Source: an uncultured Oscillospiraceae bacterium (GTDB taxonomy: Bacteria > Bacillota > Clostridia > Oscillospirales > Ruminococcaceae). From it: a stretch of DNA of 64,000 bases. The DNA lies in NCBI GenBank assembly GCA_958448395.1, contig CAUDDP010000002.1, forward strand, positions 10,168 through 74,167. The letters are read 5' to 3'. Below the pieces are notes generated by a model, which was not told the DNA's origin, searched no databases, and saw only the letters and a list, made by a program, of their open reading frames with translations. This document shows, piece after piece, positions 32,729-42,461 of this stretch; position 1 is the first letter of the stretch; every line of letters starts with the position of its first letter. A program made the position numbers and the translations under genes.

Positions 32729-33982
32729 TTACTCAGAGAACTTAGAGTAATCCTTCAGCACTGGAATCTGTGTACAAACTGTTACACCGAGGCTTTGCAG
32801 AGCATCTGACAATTTTGCTGCAATGCGTTCTGTGCAGGCAGAAACTAAGAAGCCACTCTCTGTATGCATCCGAATTGTCACACCGACCTGACCAGCAGCC
32901 TGTTTTGCAATATCAGCAGCACAGTTTGTTGTACGGAACATGCGAGGTGCAGCAAAGGAATCCATATTTGCAATAAAACTTGCATCGGAAGCAGCTTCCC
33001 AAGTTTGTGCCTGAACGGTACCGTTTGCCTTAACGGCATCAATAATATCACCCAATACGGCACTTGCAGTTGGCATTTTCCCAGCACCACGGCCATAAAA
33101 CATGGTTTTGTCAATTCCATCTCCCCACACCATAATGGCATTAAAGACACCATTTACATGAGAGAGCAGACTGTCCTGCATAACAACCATTGGCATAACA
33201 GAAGGCAGAATCTTTCCATCGTCTTCTCGAATAACCTGTGCAATCAATTTAATGGTACCACCAAGTTGCTGTGCCAGTTTGACATCTTCCAGCTGAATGT
33301 CACGGATACCCTTTGTGAAAACACTTTCCGGATATACATGCTTTCCAAATACCAATGAGGAAATAATGCAAATTTTTCGGCAGGCATCTGCCCCATCTAT
33401 ATCAGCAGAAGGGTTCCGTTCCGCATAGCCTAATTTCTGTGCTAGTGTCAATGCATCAGTAAATGCCATCTGGTCACAGAACATCTTTTCCAAGATGAAA
33501 TTGGTAGTGCCATTCAAAATACCAGCAACAGCATACAGGTCGTTTGCTGCTAAGCAGGTATGCAGCGGACGCATAATTGGGATGGCACCACCAACACTTG
33601 CTTCAAAAAAGAAATTACAGTTATTTTCTTTTGCAAGCTGCAATAGAATATCGCCTTTTTCTGCAACCAACTGTTTATTGGAAGTGGAGACGCTCTTTCC
33701 AGCTTTCAAACAATTGCTGACGAATTCAAATGCTGGATTGACACCGCCCATACATTCTGCGACATAGCCGATTTCCGGATCCTGCAAAATTACATGAATA
33801 TCATGCACCACTTTATCAGCATACGGATCACCTTCAAATGTTCGAAGATCTAGAATATATTTGATATCCATTTGATAACCGGTGTTTTTTTCAATTTTTT
33901 TCTGATTCTGATAAAATAATTCCACCACACCAGAACCTACGACGCCATACCCCAATACGGCAATTTGTTTTTTCTTTTGCAT
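32729..33982 (-). CDS. hom: Homoserine dehydrogenase
   Basis: The enzyme reduces aspartate semialdehyde to homoserine, the entry to threonine and methionine. The ATG at 33982 lies ten bases after GGAGG and gives 417 aa; the frame extends upstream without a ribosome site. Motifs: IAVLGYGVVGSGVVEL (NAD-binding), the substrate region AGILNGTTNFILEKM near 145, and GYAERNPSADIDGADACRKI near 180 with the catalytic Lys/Asp set. A short C-terminal region of about 75 residues resembles an ACT-like regulatory domain (VTIRMHTESGFLVSACTERI). It lies downstream of an ACT-domain gene on the same strand. Confidence 0.96.
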   Translation of the reverse strand: MQKKKQIAVLGYGVVGSGVVELFYQNQKKIEKNTGYQMDIKYILDLRTFEGDPYADKVVHDIHVILQDPEIGYVAECMGGVNPAFEFVSNCLKAGKSVSTSNKQLVAEKGDILLQLAKENNCNFFFEASVGGAIPIMRPLHTCLAANDLYAVAGILNGTTNFILEKMFCDQMAFTDALTLAQKLGYAERNPSADIDGADACRKICIISSLVFGKHVYPESVFTKGIRDIQLEDVKLAQQLGGTIKLIAQVIREDDGKILPSVMPMVVMQDSLLSHVNGVFNAIMVWGDGIDKTMFYGRGAGKMPTASAVLGDIIDAVKANGTVQAQTWEAASDASFIANMDSFAAPRMFRTTNCAADIAKQAAGQVGVTIRMHTESGFLVSACTERIAAKLSDALQSLGVTVCTQIPVLKDYSKFSE

Positions 33983-34050
33983 TATTAAATTCCTCCAAAT
34001 CAATTGTTTTTCTAATTCTCTAAGCGACACGTGTGAGCCGCATGTTGTTA

Positions 34051-34488
34051 TTATTGTCCAGAGATAAGCTTTACCTCTACTACACCGTACAAAGCAGAAA
34101 GTGTTTTCGTAATATGTGTCAGATTAACTGTATCATCTCCGCATTGCAGCGAAAGGGAAACGCTTGCAACACCATCTACAGGAATACTCTGGTTAACAGT
34201 TAAAATATTGGCATGAAGGTTGTGCAGTGCAACCAGCATACTGGATAAAACACCTGCTTCGTCTCGTAATACTGCATTAAGGTTGACAATTCGCTGTGTC
34301 ATTTTGTCCTCGTAATGAAATACATAGTCACGATATTTATAAAAGGCACTTCTAGAGATTCCCACCTTTTTGCAGGCAGAGGCAAAACTTTTCTCAGAAT
34401 GATCTGCGACCAGTTTTTTGACTTCCAATACTTTTTCAAAGATTTCCGGCAGAACGGAAGTATTTACCACAATGAATTGTGCACGCAT
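34051..34488 (-). CDS. pheB: ACT-domain protein, PheB (UPF0735) family
   Basis: The 145-aa protein starts MRAQFIVVNTSVLPEIFEKV. The first half contains ISRSAFYKYRDYVFHYED, a family hallmark, and the second half is an ACT domain (LRDEAGVLSSMLVALHNLHA). ACT domains bind amino acids. PheB family members sit beside hom or pheA, and a regulatory role is inferred but unproven. GGGTGG lies about eight bases before the chosen ATG. In-frame ATGs at 34506 and 34530 are alternatives. It lies 68 bases upstream of hom and is probably co-transcribed. Confidence 0.88.
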   Translation of the reverse strand: MRAQFIVVNTSVLPEIFEKVLEVKKLVADHSEKSFASACKKVGISRSAFYKYRDYVFHYEDKMTQRIVNLNAVLRDEAGVLSSMLVALHNLHANILTVNQSIPVDGVASVSLSLQCGDDTVNLTHITKTLSALYGVVEVKLISGQ

Positions 34489-34658
34489 AACACTGCCACC
34501 CGGCATCTCTGTTCCGCGTCTTGTTTTCATGCAATTGGAAACAAGATGGAAAACCGGCTCCTTTCTATTTAATGGTGTAGTTATTTTGTACATGTAGAAA
34601 AAACAACTGTTTTTTCTGTTAACTCTAATACTATACCATGATTCTGAAAAAAAGTCAA
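34489..34658 (-). promoter_or_regulatory. Promoter and structured leader of pheB-hom
   Basis: On the minus strand TTGACT (34653-34658), a 17-base spacer and TATAGT (34630-34635) form the promoter. The leader holds two hairpins: an A/T-rich one near 34595-34618, and TCTTGTTT/AAACAAGA at 34519-34546. An AAAGGAG near 34560 has no start codon at proper spacing in the main frame. No T-box or riboswitch consensus was found. Confidence 0.6.
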
Positions 34659-34791
34659 TAGCGAATTGTTGAATTTCACACAAATCAATTTTCGCCGTTT
34701 GCCCTTAAAATAGAATACGAATCAATTACATGAATAACTTTAAATTGTAATTCAGTAATTATTATGCCTTAATAATAAAAATATAATAATT

Positions 34792-34840
34792 AAAATTGTT
34801 CTTGTTTCATTCTAAAATTAGATAAAACAAGAACAATTTT
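34792..34840. terminator. Terminator of the FHA-SEDS-PBP operon
   Basis: The perfect 16-bp arms AAAATTGTTCTTGTTT and AAACAAGAACAATTTT. On the minus strand the T-rich 3' arm follows the PBP gene. The remaining AT-rich stretch to 34659 holds nothing else recognisable. Confidence 0.85.
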
Positions 34841-34884
34841 ATATGATATCATTATTTTAGGCGTTTCAATAAATATATTTATTG

Positions 34885-36228
34885 TTAGCTTGACAAGGAA
34901 TTCAACATGGTACGCACAATTTGACTGGTAGAAATGTCATCGGATTCTCTATAATTTTCAATGACAACACAAAATGCAATTGGTAGACTGTTGTCATCAC
35001 AGAATCCTACCAGAAGAGAATTTTCTTCTTTTCCATTTTTCACTTGTGCAGTTCCACTTTTAACACCAACTGGATAGTTGATAGAGGAATACTTTGTATC
35101 ACCATTTTCTCTCATAATTGCTCGTACCTCTTGTGCTGTATTTTCAGAAAAGATAGCGTCAGAATATTCCGTTTTTGCCCTGTCTGTAATTGTTCCAAAT
35201 AAGTTTTGTTTATAGGAGATGAAGTAAGGTTGTGTAACTTTTCCAGTTCCGTTTGCAATTGCACTTTCCCACATCATTAATTGACATGGACTGATCACTG
35301 TCTTGCTCTGACCCATGCAACCCCATTGTGTATCGAAATCATTCACATCTGTTAGTTCTGTGGAAGCAGTAAAACAAGTAATGCCATCAATCTCCATTGT
35401 TGTTTTCCCTTCATTGTTAATTTGATAGCCCATCCTTTGGAACACTTGTTTAATATCTTTCAGCGACAAATCTTGTACGAGCTGTGCAAACCAAGGATTA
35501 CAACTATTTTGAAATGCTTGTGAAACACTTTGCCATCCATGACCACTTAATTTATGGCACATAATTTTATTATTATAATTATTATAGTATGTTCCTTGAC
35601 AATGATAGCTTTTCTGTGTCACGGCATCATATCCAATCGTTTCAATGGCCGCCGCCAATGTACTAACTTTTTGGGTCGAACCAGGAACTGTCTCATAGAA
35701 TGCCTTACAAAGCAAACTGCCAGTTTCCAGATTTTCTACATTCTGATAATCCAGAATATTCACGCTTGGCTTGCTAACACAGATTAAGATTTCACCTGTT
35801 TTATAATTATAAGCAATTGCTGTACCATTCTTGCTTCCAAAAGCACTATAAACCAATTGATTTGCATTGTGATCTAATGTTGTATAAATAGCACTTTTTC
35901 CGTTTTCTACCGCACCAAATAGCAGATTGTAATTCTGCAAATCGTCAATGTTTTCAGACACTAGCGTATTTGTCATTTGTCCGCTGTCATCTCCAATCAC
36001 ATTACCAATATCCAAAAAATAATCTGCCCCATATTTTTCTGCAGTTGCATTTGGGTCAAATAATTCATCTCCATTTCGATCATAAACGCAGCCGATATTG
36101 ACATTGTTGGAATGTGACATATAGAAGGTCGCTTGTGTGACAACTTTTGCTACCAAAACAACCATCCCCATCAAAAAAAGAATGATGAGCAGAATCGTCA
36201 GCCGTTTTCCACGTTTAATACTTTTCAT
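34885..36228 (-). CDS. Class B-type penicillin-binding protein (transpeptidase)
   Basis: The 447-aa protein starts at the ATG eight bases after GAGGAGG, inside the end of the SEDS gene (14-base overlap). It has an N-terminal membrane anchor (about residues 11-32), then an extracytoplasmic transpeptidase domain. The three active-site motifs are present: SxxK in PGSTQKVSTL near 205, SxN in NSCNPWF near 256, and KSGT in GVKSGTAQV near 395. It lacks the long PASTA tail and is smaller than most class B enzymes, similar to PbpA. With the upstream SEDS polymerase it should form a peptidoglycan synthase pair. Confidence 0.92.
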   Translation of the reverse strand: MKSIKRGKRLTILLIILFLMGMVVLVAKVVTQATFYMSHSNNVNIGCVYDRNGDELFDPNATAEKYGADYFLDIGNVIGDDSGQMTNTLVSENIDDLQNYNLLFGAVENGKSAIYTTLDHNANQLVYSAFGSKNGTAIAYNYKTGEILICVSKPSVNILDYQNVENLETGSLLCKAFYETVPGSTQKVSTLAAAIETIGYDAVTQKSYHCQGTYYNNYNNKIMCHKLSGHGWQSVSQAFQNSCNPWFAQLVQDLSLKDIKQVFQRMGYQINNEGKTTMEIDGITCFTASTELTDVNDFDTQWGCMGQSKTVISPCQLMMWESAIANGTGKVTQPYFISYKQNLFGTITDRAKTEYSDAIFSENTAQEVRAIMRENGDTKYSSINYPVGVKSGTAQVKNGKEENSLLVGFCDDNSLPIAFCVVIENYRESDDISTSQIVRTMLNSLSS

Positions 36229-37840
36229 AGCTGTTTCCTCCTCGTTCTGTTTCATTCTGCTTTTGATATGGTTGTCGCATCCTTTGATATGGATTTCGAT
36301 TATAGGATTGTTTCTGTGGTACAGCATTTGGATTGATTGATTTTTGAGTGTTCCTGTTTAGATTCACAGATCTCGGCAGCACATTATTTGAATTTATGTG
36401 TCTTTGTGGTGTGCCATTTAGATTGACTGGTCTGCGTGAGTTCTTATTTAGATTTGCAGTTCTTTGTGGTATGTTATTCGTATTTGCTGATTTGTGAGAA
36501 GAATGATTAGAACTTTTCGATTTCTGTGGTGATTTCGCTTGTTCTTCTTTCCGGAATGGTACTTTAAAAGAAAGCGTGTTTTCTGTTACAACATCTGGTT
36601 TTCGGAAAACAGGAGACTGACCGGCCTTTAGCATACCTGTTAGCAAACCACAGGTAATCATGGAACTACCGCCTTGTGAAATAAAAGGAATCGTAACACC
36701 TGTGAAAGGGATTAAATTACAGGAACCAAAAATATTTAAAGCCATCTGTACAACAAACACAGCTGCCACACCCAGTACCATAGTAGTATGATAGTAACTT
36801 CTCGGTTTGTTGATCATAGGCAGTATTAAAAGACTGACAATAAAGAAAATGACCAACAGGGCAACCAAGAAGCCCCATTCCTCACAAATTGTTGAGAAAA
36901 CAATATCAGTATCTGCTGCTGCAATTTCAATTAGATCTCCATATCCTGGACCCTTTCCAAATAAACCGCCTTCTGCAATTGCCATCAATGCCCGACATTG
37001 TTGATAGCCATTTCCGTACATATCATTCCAAATATCTACAGAAAGTCGGTCTTGTACATAGCCTGGTGCAAATTTGATTGCTGCCAGTACAACTGCTGCT
37101 GCTATACAGCAAAGAAAAATCAATGTTTTTTTGGAGAACTTTGCCTTTGGATAACAAATACGACAGATAACAGCACAGCCATATGCTGCTGCGAAAGTTG
37201 GCAAACTGCCGAGGTCTCGGCACCACCATTGTAAAAGGAAGATTGCCAAAAAAGAACCTGTCAAAAAAAGAGCTTCTTTTGAGACATAGAAAAATAATAC
37301 CTTTGTTTTTTCATGTTGTTCCATAATTGAAGTGGCACATAGTAACACGAAGACCGGTTTCATAAATTCTGATGGTTGAATACTAATGGAACCGATTTGA
37401 ATCCACATACTGCGGCTGCCAGTCAGAAATAAAATTGCCAGCATAATAACTGCAAGAACAATATAGAGATATTTTTTGATTGCCATCAAACGAATATGAT
37501 TTCTAGTAAGCAGAAACATGATCTGACAACAAATCAATGCCAAAATACAGGTAATATAATGTTTACTGGCAAAACTAATTCCACCAAAAGCAGATTGAAA
37601 AATGACACTGATATTGAGAACAAGCAGGAGAAGAAAGTCCGTTGTATAGGTCATCTGTTTATAAAAAAAACGGAGAACAATGATATAAACCAAGTCCAGA
37701 CCGAGCACCGCACCAGAAAGGGGGAAAATATCTTGAATCGTCTCGTAATTACCACGGAACAATACCGCTAACAGCATAATCACATGCGTAAAGAAAACAA
37801 GGGTCGCAATACGACCATAGCGTAACCCATTATGATACAT
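36215..37840 (-). CDS. SEDS-family peptidoglycan polymerase (FtsW/RodA-like) with Asn-rich repeat tail
   Basis: The 541-aa protein has about ten membrane segments in the first 415 residues and the SEDS signatures FMKPVFVLLC near 170, GKGPGYGDLIEIAAADTDIV near 315, and the C-terminal NLIPFTGVTIPFISQGGSSM near 385. It polymerises lipid II glycan chains with its cognate PBP, encoded next. The ATG at 37840 is seven bases after AGGAGG and overlaps the FHA gene. The cytoplasmic tail of about 125 residues is basic and includes six 10-residue repeats. It is closer to RodA/SpoVE-type partners of FHA operons than to a division-specific FtsW, but this is not certain. Confidence 0.92.
   Translation of the reverse strand: MYHNGLRYGRIATLVFFTHVIMLLAVLFRGNYETIQDIFPLSGAVLGLDLVYIIVLRFFYKQMTYTTDFLLLLVLNISVIFQSAFGGISFASKHYITCILALICCQIMFLLTRNHIRLMAIKKYLYIVLAVIMLAILFLTGSRSMWIQIGSISIQPSEFMKPVFVLLCATSIMEQHEKTKVLFFYVSKEALFLTGSFLAIFLLQWWCRDLGSLPTFAAAYGCAVICRICYPKAKFSKKTLIFLCCIAAAVVLAAIKFAPGYVQDRLSVDIWNDMYGNGYQQCRALMAIAEGGLFGKGPGYGDLIEIAAADTDIVFSTICEEWGFLVALLVIFFIVSLLILPMINKPRSYYHTTMVLGVAAVFVVQMALNIFGSCNLIPFTGVTIPFISQGGSSMITCGLLTGMLKAGQSPVFRKPDVVTENTLSFKVPFRKEEQAKSPQKSKSSNHSSHKSANTNNIPQRTANLNKNSRRPVNLNGTPQRHINSNNVLPRSVNLNRNTQKSINPNAVPQKQSYNRNPYQRMRQPYQKQNETERGGNSYEKY
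36305..36484 (-). repeat. Six 30-bp coding repeats in SEDS tail
   Basis: Six decapeptide units lie in tandem: NTNNIPQRTA, NLNKNSRRPV, NLNGTPQRHI, NSNNVLPRSV, NLNRNTQKSI, NPNAVPQKQS. The pattern is N-x-N at positions 1-3 with a basic residue near position 8. The units have diverged at DNA level, so they are not a recent expansion. Confidence 0.8.
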
Positions 37841-38291
37841 CTGCATTCCTCCTCTGCTGAATAATGACTGCTTGTGTGCCAAAGCAAATCTCATCCATTG
37901 GTTTTAAAATAGCCTGATGGTCAATTTTCATACCATTGACGAATGTACCAGACTTAGAATTCAAGTCTACAACTCGCCAAACGCCATTGGAAACATATAG
38001 GACAGCATGGTAGCGAGAGATACTCATGTCTGGCAAACGGATATCAGCAGAACCATGACGACCAACTAAAATTTCATCGGCTTCCAATGGAATCCATTCT
38101 CCAGATTGAACATCCCGTAGCATCATATGATTGCTGACCTTATTCCAACGTAATTGCTCAATTCGTTTTTCTTGTTTTGCAAAAGAAAAAATCACGAAAA
38201 CACAGAGAAAAACAACAAAGATAACAATTGCACTGGCAATGATAGAAAAAGGAGTAAAGTTTCTTAGAGTATCCAAAAGTTCCTGATACAT
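37830..38291 (-). CDS. FHA-domain membrane protein
   Basis: The 153-aa protein has one N-terminal membrane helix (about residues 15-40) and a cytoplasmic FHA domain: ILVGRHGSADIRLPDMSISR near 75, RYHAVLYV, and VVDLNSKSGTFVNGMKI near 110. FHA domains bind phosphothreonine peptides. In this operon type (FHA-SEDS-PBP) they are thought to link Ser/Thr kinase signalling to wall synthesis. The start has GGAGG upstream and the stop overlaps the SEDS start. No PrkC-like kinase or PP2C phosphatase is in the window. Confidence 0.92.
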   Translation of the reverse strand: MYQELLDTLRNFTPFSIIASAIVIFVVFLCVFVIFSFAKQEKRIEQLRWNKVSNHMMLRDVQSGEWIPLEADEILVGRHGSADIRLPDMSISRYHAVLYVSNGVWRVVDLNSKSGTFVNGMKIDHQAILKPMDEICFGTQAVIIQQRRNADVS

Positions 38292-38429
38292 AAATGATTT
38301 CCTCCAATTGTGTAAATTTTAGGGTAATTTTAAGAGAACCCCAATGAAACCTCTTAAATAAAGGGTTTGTTTTGCTGTCAAGTGATGAGAGATCATAGGC
38401 AGTGGGTTATAAAAGGGTATTGTTCTTTT

Positions 38430-38458
38430 ATTATAATACAAGTTGTGAAAAAAAGCAA
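38430..38458 (-). promoter_or_regulatory. Sigma-A promoter for FHA-SEDS-PBP operon
   Basis: TTGCTT, a 17-base spacer, then TATAAT on the minus strand. The leader of about 135 bases to 38291 holds an AGAG/CTCT dyad near 38331-38355 but no recognised riboswitch. Confidence 0.65.
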
Positions 38459-38521
38459 GCATCCTGCTCACAGTGAATTTTTAAAAATACAGAACGTGTA
38501 ATTTCATGCAGAGTATTAAGA

Positions 38522-38564
38522 AAAAGCAGCCTGAAAACCGTTCTTTGGTTTCTAGGCTGCTTTT
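38522..38564. terminator. Terminator after cysK
   Basis: AAAAGCAGCCT/AGGCTGCTTTT arms with inner GAAAACC/GGTTTC pairing. The T-run lies on the minus strand. Confidence 0.85.
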
Positions 38565-38585
38565 AGAAATATACAAAATCACTTT

Positions 38586-39512
38586 TTATGCAAACATAGG
38601 AGTAGATAAGTACCGTTCTCCGGTATCAGGAAGCAATGCAACAATTACCTTCCCTTTATTTTCTGGACTCTTTGCCAGCTGAATGGCCGCCCAAACGGCT
38701 GCACCAGAGGAAATGCCAACTAATACCCCTTCATTTCTGGCGATTTTTCTTCCAGTTTCAAAGGCATCTTCATTCTCTACGGCAATAATTTCGTCATAAA
38801 TTTTTGTATTCAGCGTTTCTGGCACAAATCCAGCCCCAATGCCCTGAATTTTATGCGAACCTGCAAATCCTTCCGAAAGTACTGGAGATGTTTTTGGTTC
38901 AACTGCAACAATCTTGACATGTGGATTTTTTTCTTTTAAATAAGCACCTACACCGCTGATAGTACCACCAGTTCCAACACCAGCAACAAAAATGTCTACC
39001 TTACCGTCTGTATCTTCCCAAATTTCCACACCAGTTGTTTTCTTATGAGCAGCTGGATTGTCTGGGTTCGTAAACTGAGAGGGAATAAAGCTGTTCGGAA
39101 TCTGTGCTGCCAACTCATTTGCCTTCTCAATTGCCCCCTTCATCCCTTCTGCACCTTCTGTCAGTACCAATTCTGCACCATAGGCTTTCATCAAATTTCT
39201 TCGCTCCACACTCATTGTTTCTGGCATGGTGATAATCAGTCGATATTTTCTTGCCGCCGCCACGGAAGCCAAACCAATACCAGTATTTCCACTGGTTGGT
39301 TCAATCAAGACACTATCCGGTTTCAGCAATCCTTTTGCTTCCGCCTCATCAATCATTGCCTTTGCAATTCTATCTTTCACACTTCCAGCTGGATTGAAAT
39401 ATTCCAACTTTCCGAGTAGCGTTGCAGAGAGCTGTTCTTCTTTTTCTGTGTTCGTCAGTTCCAACAATGGCGTATGGCCAATTAGGTCTGTAATTTTTTG
39501 ATATGTTTTCAT
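38586..39512 (-). CDS. cysK: Cysteine synthase (O-acetylserine sulfhydrylase)
   Basis: CysK makes cysteine from O-acetylserine and sulfide using PLP. The 308-aa protein is of standard length. Motifs: IGHTPLLEL near residue 11, the PLP Lys in [12 protein letters not shown] near 45, the substrate loop [11 protein letters not shown] near 73, the phosphate loop [10 protein letters not shown] near 178, and the PLP-pyridine Ser in [11 protein letters not shown] near 270. AAGGAG lies nine bases upstream of the ATG. It is a single-gene transcript with its own consensus promoter. Confidence 0.97.
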   Translation of the reverse strand: MKTYQKITDLIGHTPLLELTNTEKEEQLSATLLGKLEYFNPAGSVKDRIAKAMIDEAEAKGLLKPDSVLIEPTSGNTGIGLASVAAARKYRLIITMPETMSVERRNLMKAYGAELVLTEGAEGMKGAIEKANELAAQIPNSFIPSQFTNPDNPAAHKKTTGVEIWEDTDGKVDIFVAGVGTGGTISGVGAYLKEKNPHVKIVAVEPKTSPVLSEGFAGSHKIQGIGAGFVPETLNTKIYDEIIAVENEDAFETGRKIARNEGVLVGISSGAAVWAAIQLAKSPENKGKVIVALLPDTGERYLSTPMFA

Positions 39513-39596
39513 TACAAGTAACTCCTTAAAAAATTTTTATTTCGGACAGTCTTCAAGATGAATACAGATGAAATGAATTCATCTTACCACGACTCC

Positions 39597-39643
39597 TATC
39601 AGATTGATATGATTATTATAACAGGACGTATGCAGATTGTCAA
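39597..39643 (-). promoter_or_regulatory. cysK promoter with dyad at the start point
   Basis: TTGACA (39638-39643), a 17-base spacer and TATAAT (39615-39620) on the minus strand form an exact consensus. Just downstream lies the dyad TATCA-ATC-TGATA (39597-39609), a possible repressor site. An Rrf2-type CymR is one candidate but the match is not specific. Confidence 0.75.
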
Positions 39644-39751
39644 GTGTTATTTTTGATTTTTTAATAGTCTTGTTTCTTTTTCACATCATATTTTTTATTT
39701 AAAATATATAATATTATTATTTTTATATAAATAATTTTGTCACTATTCAGG

Positions 39752-39792
39752 AAATGGCTGCAAGCATACTATATAGCAGCTTACAGCCATTT
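39752..39792. terminator. Hairpin after adhE
   Basis: AAATGGCTG/CAGCCATTT arms plus AAGC/GCTT inside. The stem is strong but there is only a short T-tract on the minus side. The rest of 39644-39845 is AT-rich without features. Confidence 0.55.
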
Positions 39793-39845
39793 AAAAAATA
39801 CTTTATACAATAATTTAATTATAAAATTAAATTTATAATCTATTT

Positions 39846-42461
39846 TCAAGATCCATAATATGCCTTTAAATACATATTCTTTATCTCTGACAGAAGGGGA
39901 TACCGTGGGTTGGCACCTGTACACTGGTCATCAAATGCCTGCTCTGTCATTTGATCTAGGGTTGACAGAAAGTCTTCTTCAGAAATTCCATATTCCCGAA
40001 TGGTTTTTCGGATACCAATTTTCTCTTTCAGTGTTTCAATCTGATCAATCAGCTTATCCAATAGTTCCTCATTGTTTCCTGTCATGCCGAGGAATTGTGC
40101 CACTTCTGCATATCGTTCCAGTGCATGCGGATACGCATACTGGGGAAATGTGCCCATTTTCTGAGGGGTTGGGTCTGCATTGTAACGCATAACCTCTGTT
40201 AGTAGAACTGCATTTGCAACGCCATGTGGCAAGTGATGAAATGCCCCCAGCTTGTGTGCCATGGAGTGACAAACACCTAGAAAAGCATTTGCAAATGCCA
40301 TGCCAGCCATGGTAGAGGCGTTCGCCATTTTTTCTCTTGCCACAGGTTCCTGCGTGCCATTTTCATAGCAGATGGGCAGATACGTGAAAATATTTTGAAT
40401 GGCCTTCAGTGCCAGACCGTCTGTGAAATCTGTTGCCATTATAGAAGCATAAGCTTCCAGTGCATGAGCTAATGCATCAATTCCTGATGCAGCGGTCAGA
40501 CTTTTGGGTTGTGTCATCATTAAGTCTGTATCAATAATTGCCATGTTTGGCATCAGAGCATAATCTGCTAGTGGATATTTTGTACCAGTCTTCTCGTCAG
40601 TGATAACAGCGAATGGCGTTACTTCGGAGCCTGTACCAGAAGAAGTCGGCACAGCAATAAAGTATGCTTTTTCTCCCATGTTCGGAAAAGTATAAACACG
40701 CTTTCGGATATCCATAAACCGCATTGCCATATCCATAAAATCTGATTCTGGATACTCATACATTACCCACATGATTTTAGCTGCATCCATTGCAGAACCG
40801 CCGCCCAGTGCAATAATGACATCTGGTGCAAATGCTTGCATTTCTTCCGCACCTCGCTTTGCACAAGCTAAAGTTGGATCTGGTTCTACATCTGAAAAAA
40901 CTTGATATGCGATTTCCATTTTATGCAGCTGGTCTGTCACAAAATGCACCATGCCACTTTGAAATAAATAACGATCTGTTACAACAAATGTTCTCTGCTT
41001 TCCAAGAATCTGCTTCAATTCCTGCATGGCAACCGGCAGACAACCTTTTTTAAAGTATATCTTCTGCGGTGTCCGAAACCAAAGCATATTTTCTCTCCTT
41101 TCTGCAACTGTTTTAATATTAAGCAAATGCTTTACACCAACATTTTCTGAAACAGAATTGCCACCCCAGGAACCGCATCCCAGTGTGAGAGAGGGTGTTA
41201 AATTAAAATTATACAGGTCACCAATCCCGCCATGAGAAGAAGGCGTGTTAATTACAATACGGCACGCTTTCATGCGAGCAGTGAACTGTTTAAGGCGTTC
41301 CTGTTCGTTGATCGTATCAATATATAGTGCTGCTGTATGCCCATAACCGCCATCTTGTACCAATCTATCTGCCTTGTCCAATGCATCTGCAAAATCTGCT
41401 GCATGATACATTGCCAATATAGGAGACAATTTTTCATGTGCAAATGCCTCATCAAGACTTACGGATTCGACTTCTCCAATTAGTACTTTGGTTTTCGGAT
41501 CAACAGTTATTCCGGAAAGAGCTGCAATTTTTTCCGCTGATTGTCCAACAATTTTGCTATTCAGGGAACCTTTTATAAGAATTGTTTTCCGTATTTTTTC
41601 TGTTTCCTCTTGGTTCAGAAAATAGCATCCTGCTTTTTGAAATGCTTCTTTAACAGATTCATAAATACTATCTTCGACTATGACAGACTGTTCTGATGCA
41701 CAAATCATGCCGTTATCGAATGTCTTGGAATGAACAATGGAATTGACAGCTAACATAATATCAGCACTTTGGTCAATAACTGCTGGTGTGTTACCAGCAC
41801 CGACACCGAGTGCCGGTTTTCCACTGGAGTAAGCGGCCTTTACCATGTTGGGACCGCCAGTTGCTAAAATGAGATCCGCCTCCTGCATCAGTGCATTGGT
41901 CAGTTCTAAAGATGGTACATCAATCCATCCAATGATTTCTTTTGGTGCACCAGCTGCCACAGCCGCATCTAACACAATTTTTGCAGCTGCAATGGTAGAT
42001 TTTTTCGCACGAGGATGAGGCGAAATGAGAACAGCATTTCGAGTCTTCAGACTAATAAGTGTTTTAAAAATTGCAGTAGAGGTTGGATTCGTTGTCGGAA
42101 TGACAGCAGCAATCACGCCAATTGGTTCTGCAATGCACATTGTGCCAAAAGTGGGATCTTGTTTTATAACACCGCAAGTTTTGGTATCTTTATAGGCATT
42201 GTAAATATATTCAGAAGCATAGTTGTTCTTAATCACTTTGTCTTCCATAACACCCATACCAGTTTCCTCCACTGCCATTTTTGCCAGTGGAATTCGAGCT
42301 TGATTGGCGGCTGTTGCAGCTGCACGAAAAATACAGTCTACTTGTTTCTGTGAATAGGTGGCAAAACGTGCTTGTGCAGTTCGAAGGGCTGTTAATTTTT
42401 CTTTCAATGTCGGTATACTGTCAACCAGATTAACCGCCATCTGTTCTTTTTCTTTCGTCAT
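39846..42461 (-). CDS. adhE: Bifunctional acetaldehyde-CoA/alcohol dehydrogenase
   Basis: AdhE converts acetyl-CoA to acetaldehyde and then ethanol, regenerating NAD+ in fermentation; it forms filaments (spirosomes). The 871-aa protein has an N-terminal aldehyde dehydrogenase half: IAAVIPTTNPTSTAIFK near residue 115 and the catalytic Cys in DNGMICASEQSVIVE near 247. The C-terminal iron-dependent alcohol dehydrogenase half has ALGGGSAMDAAKIMW near 556 and PTSSGTGSEVTPFAVI near 609. The metal His residues lie in IDALAHALEAYAS and GVCHSMAHKLGAFHHLPHG near 665-735. The ATG has TAGGAG eight bases upstream. A TATAAT lies at 42517-42522 on the minus strand, but its -35 is poor. Confidence 0.97.
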   Translation of the reverse strand: MTKEKEQMAVNLVDSIPTLKEKLTALRTAQARFATYSQKQVDCIFRAAATAANQARIPLAKMAVEETGMGVMEDKVIKNNYASEYIYNAYKDTKTCGVIKQDPTFGTMCIAEPIGVIAAVIPTTNPTSTAIFKTLISLKTRNAVLISPHPRAKKSTIAAAKIVLDAAVAAGAPKEIIGWIDVPSLELTNALMQEADLILATGGPNMVKAAYSSGKPALGVGAGNTPAVIDQSADIMLAVNSIVHSKTFDNGMICASEQSVIVEDSIYESVKEAFQKAGCYFLNQEETEKIRKTILIKGSLNSKIVGQSAEKIAALSGITVDPKTKVLIGEVESVSLDEAFAHEKLSPILAMYHAADFADALDKADRLVQDGGYGHTAALYIDTINEQERLKQFTARMKACRIVINTPSSHGGIGDLYNFNLTPSLTLGCGSWGGNSVSENVGVKHLLNIKTVAERRENMLWFRTPQKIYFKKGCLPVAMQELKQILGKQRTFVVTDRYLFQSGMVHFVTDQLHKMEIAYQVFSDVEPDPTLACAKRGAEEMQAFAPDVIIALGGGSAMDAAKIMWVMYEYPESDFMDMAMRFMDIRKRVYTFPNMGEKAYFIAVPTSSGTGSEVTPFAVITDEKTGTKYPLADYALMPNMAIIDTDLMMTQPKSLTAASGIDALAHALEAYASIMATDFTDGLALKAIQNIFTYLPICYENGTQEPVAREKMANASTMAGMAFANAFLGVCHSMAHKLGAFHHLPHGVANAVLLTEVMRYNADPTPQKMGTFPQYAYPHALERYAEVAQFLGMTGNNEELLDKLIDQIETLKEKIGIRKTIREYGISEEDFLSTLDQMTEQAFDDQCTGANPRYPLLSEIKNMYLKAYYGS

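Noticed and set aside
34489..34570. T-box leader ahead of pheB-hom because of a GGGTGGCA string
   Set aside because: The string lies at the ribosome site, there is no following ACCGCG or terminator, and no specifier hairpin is seen.
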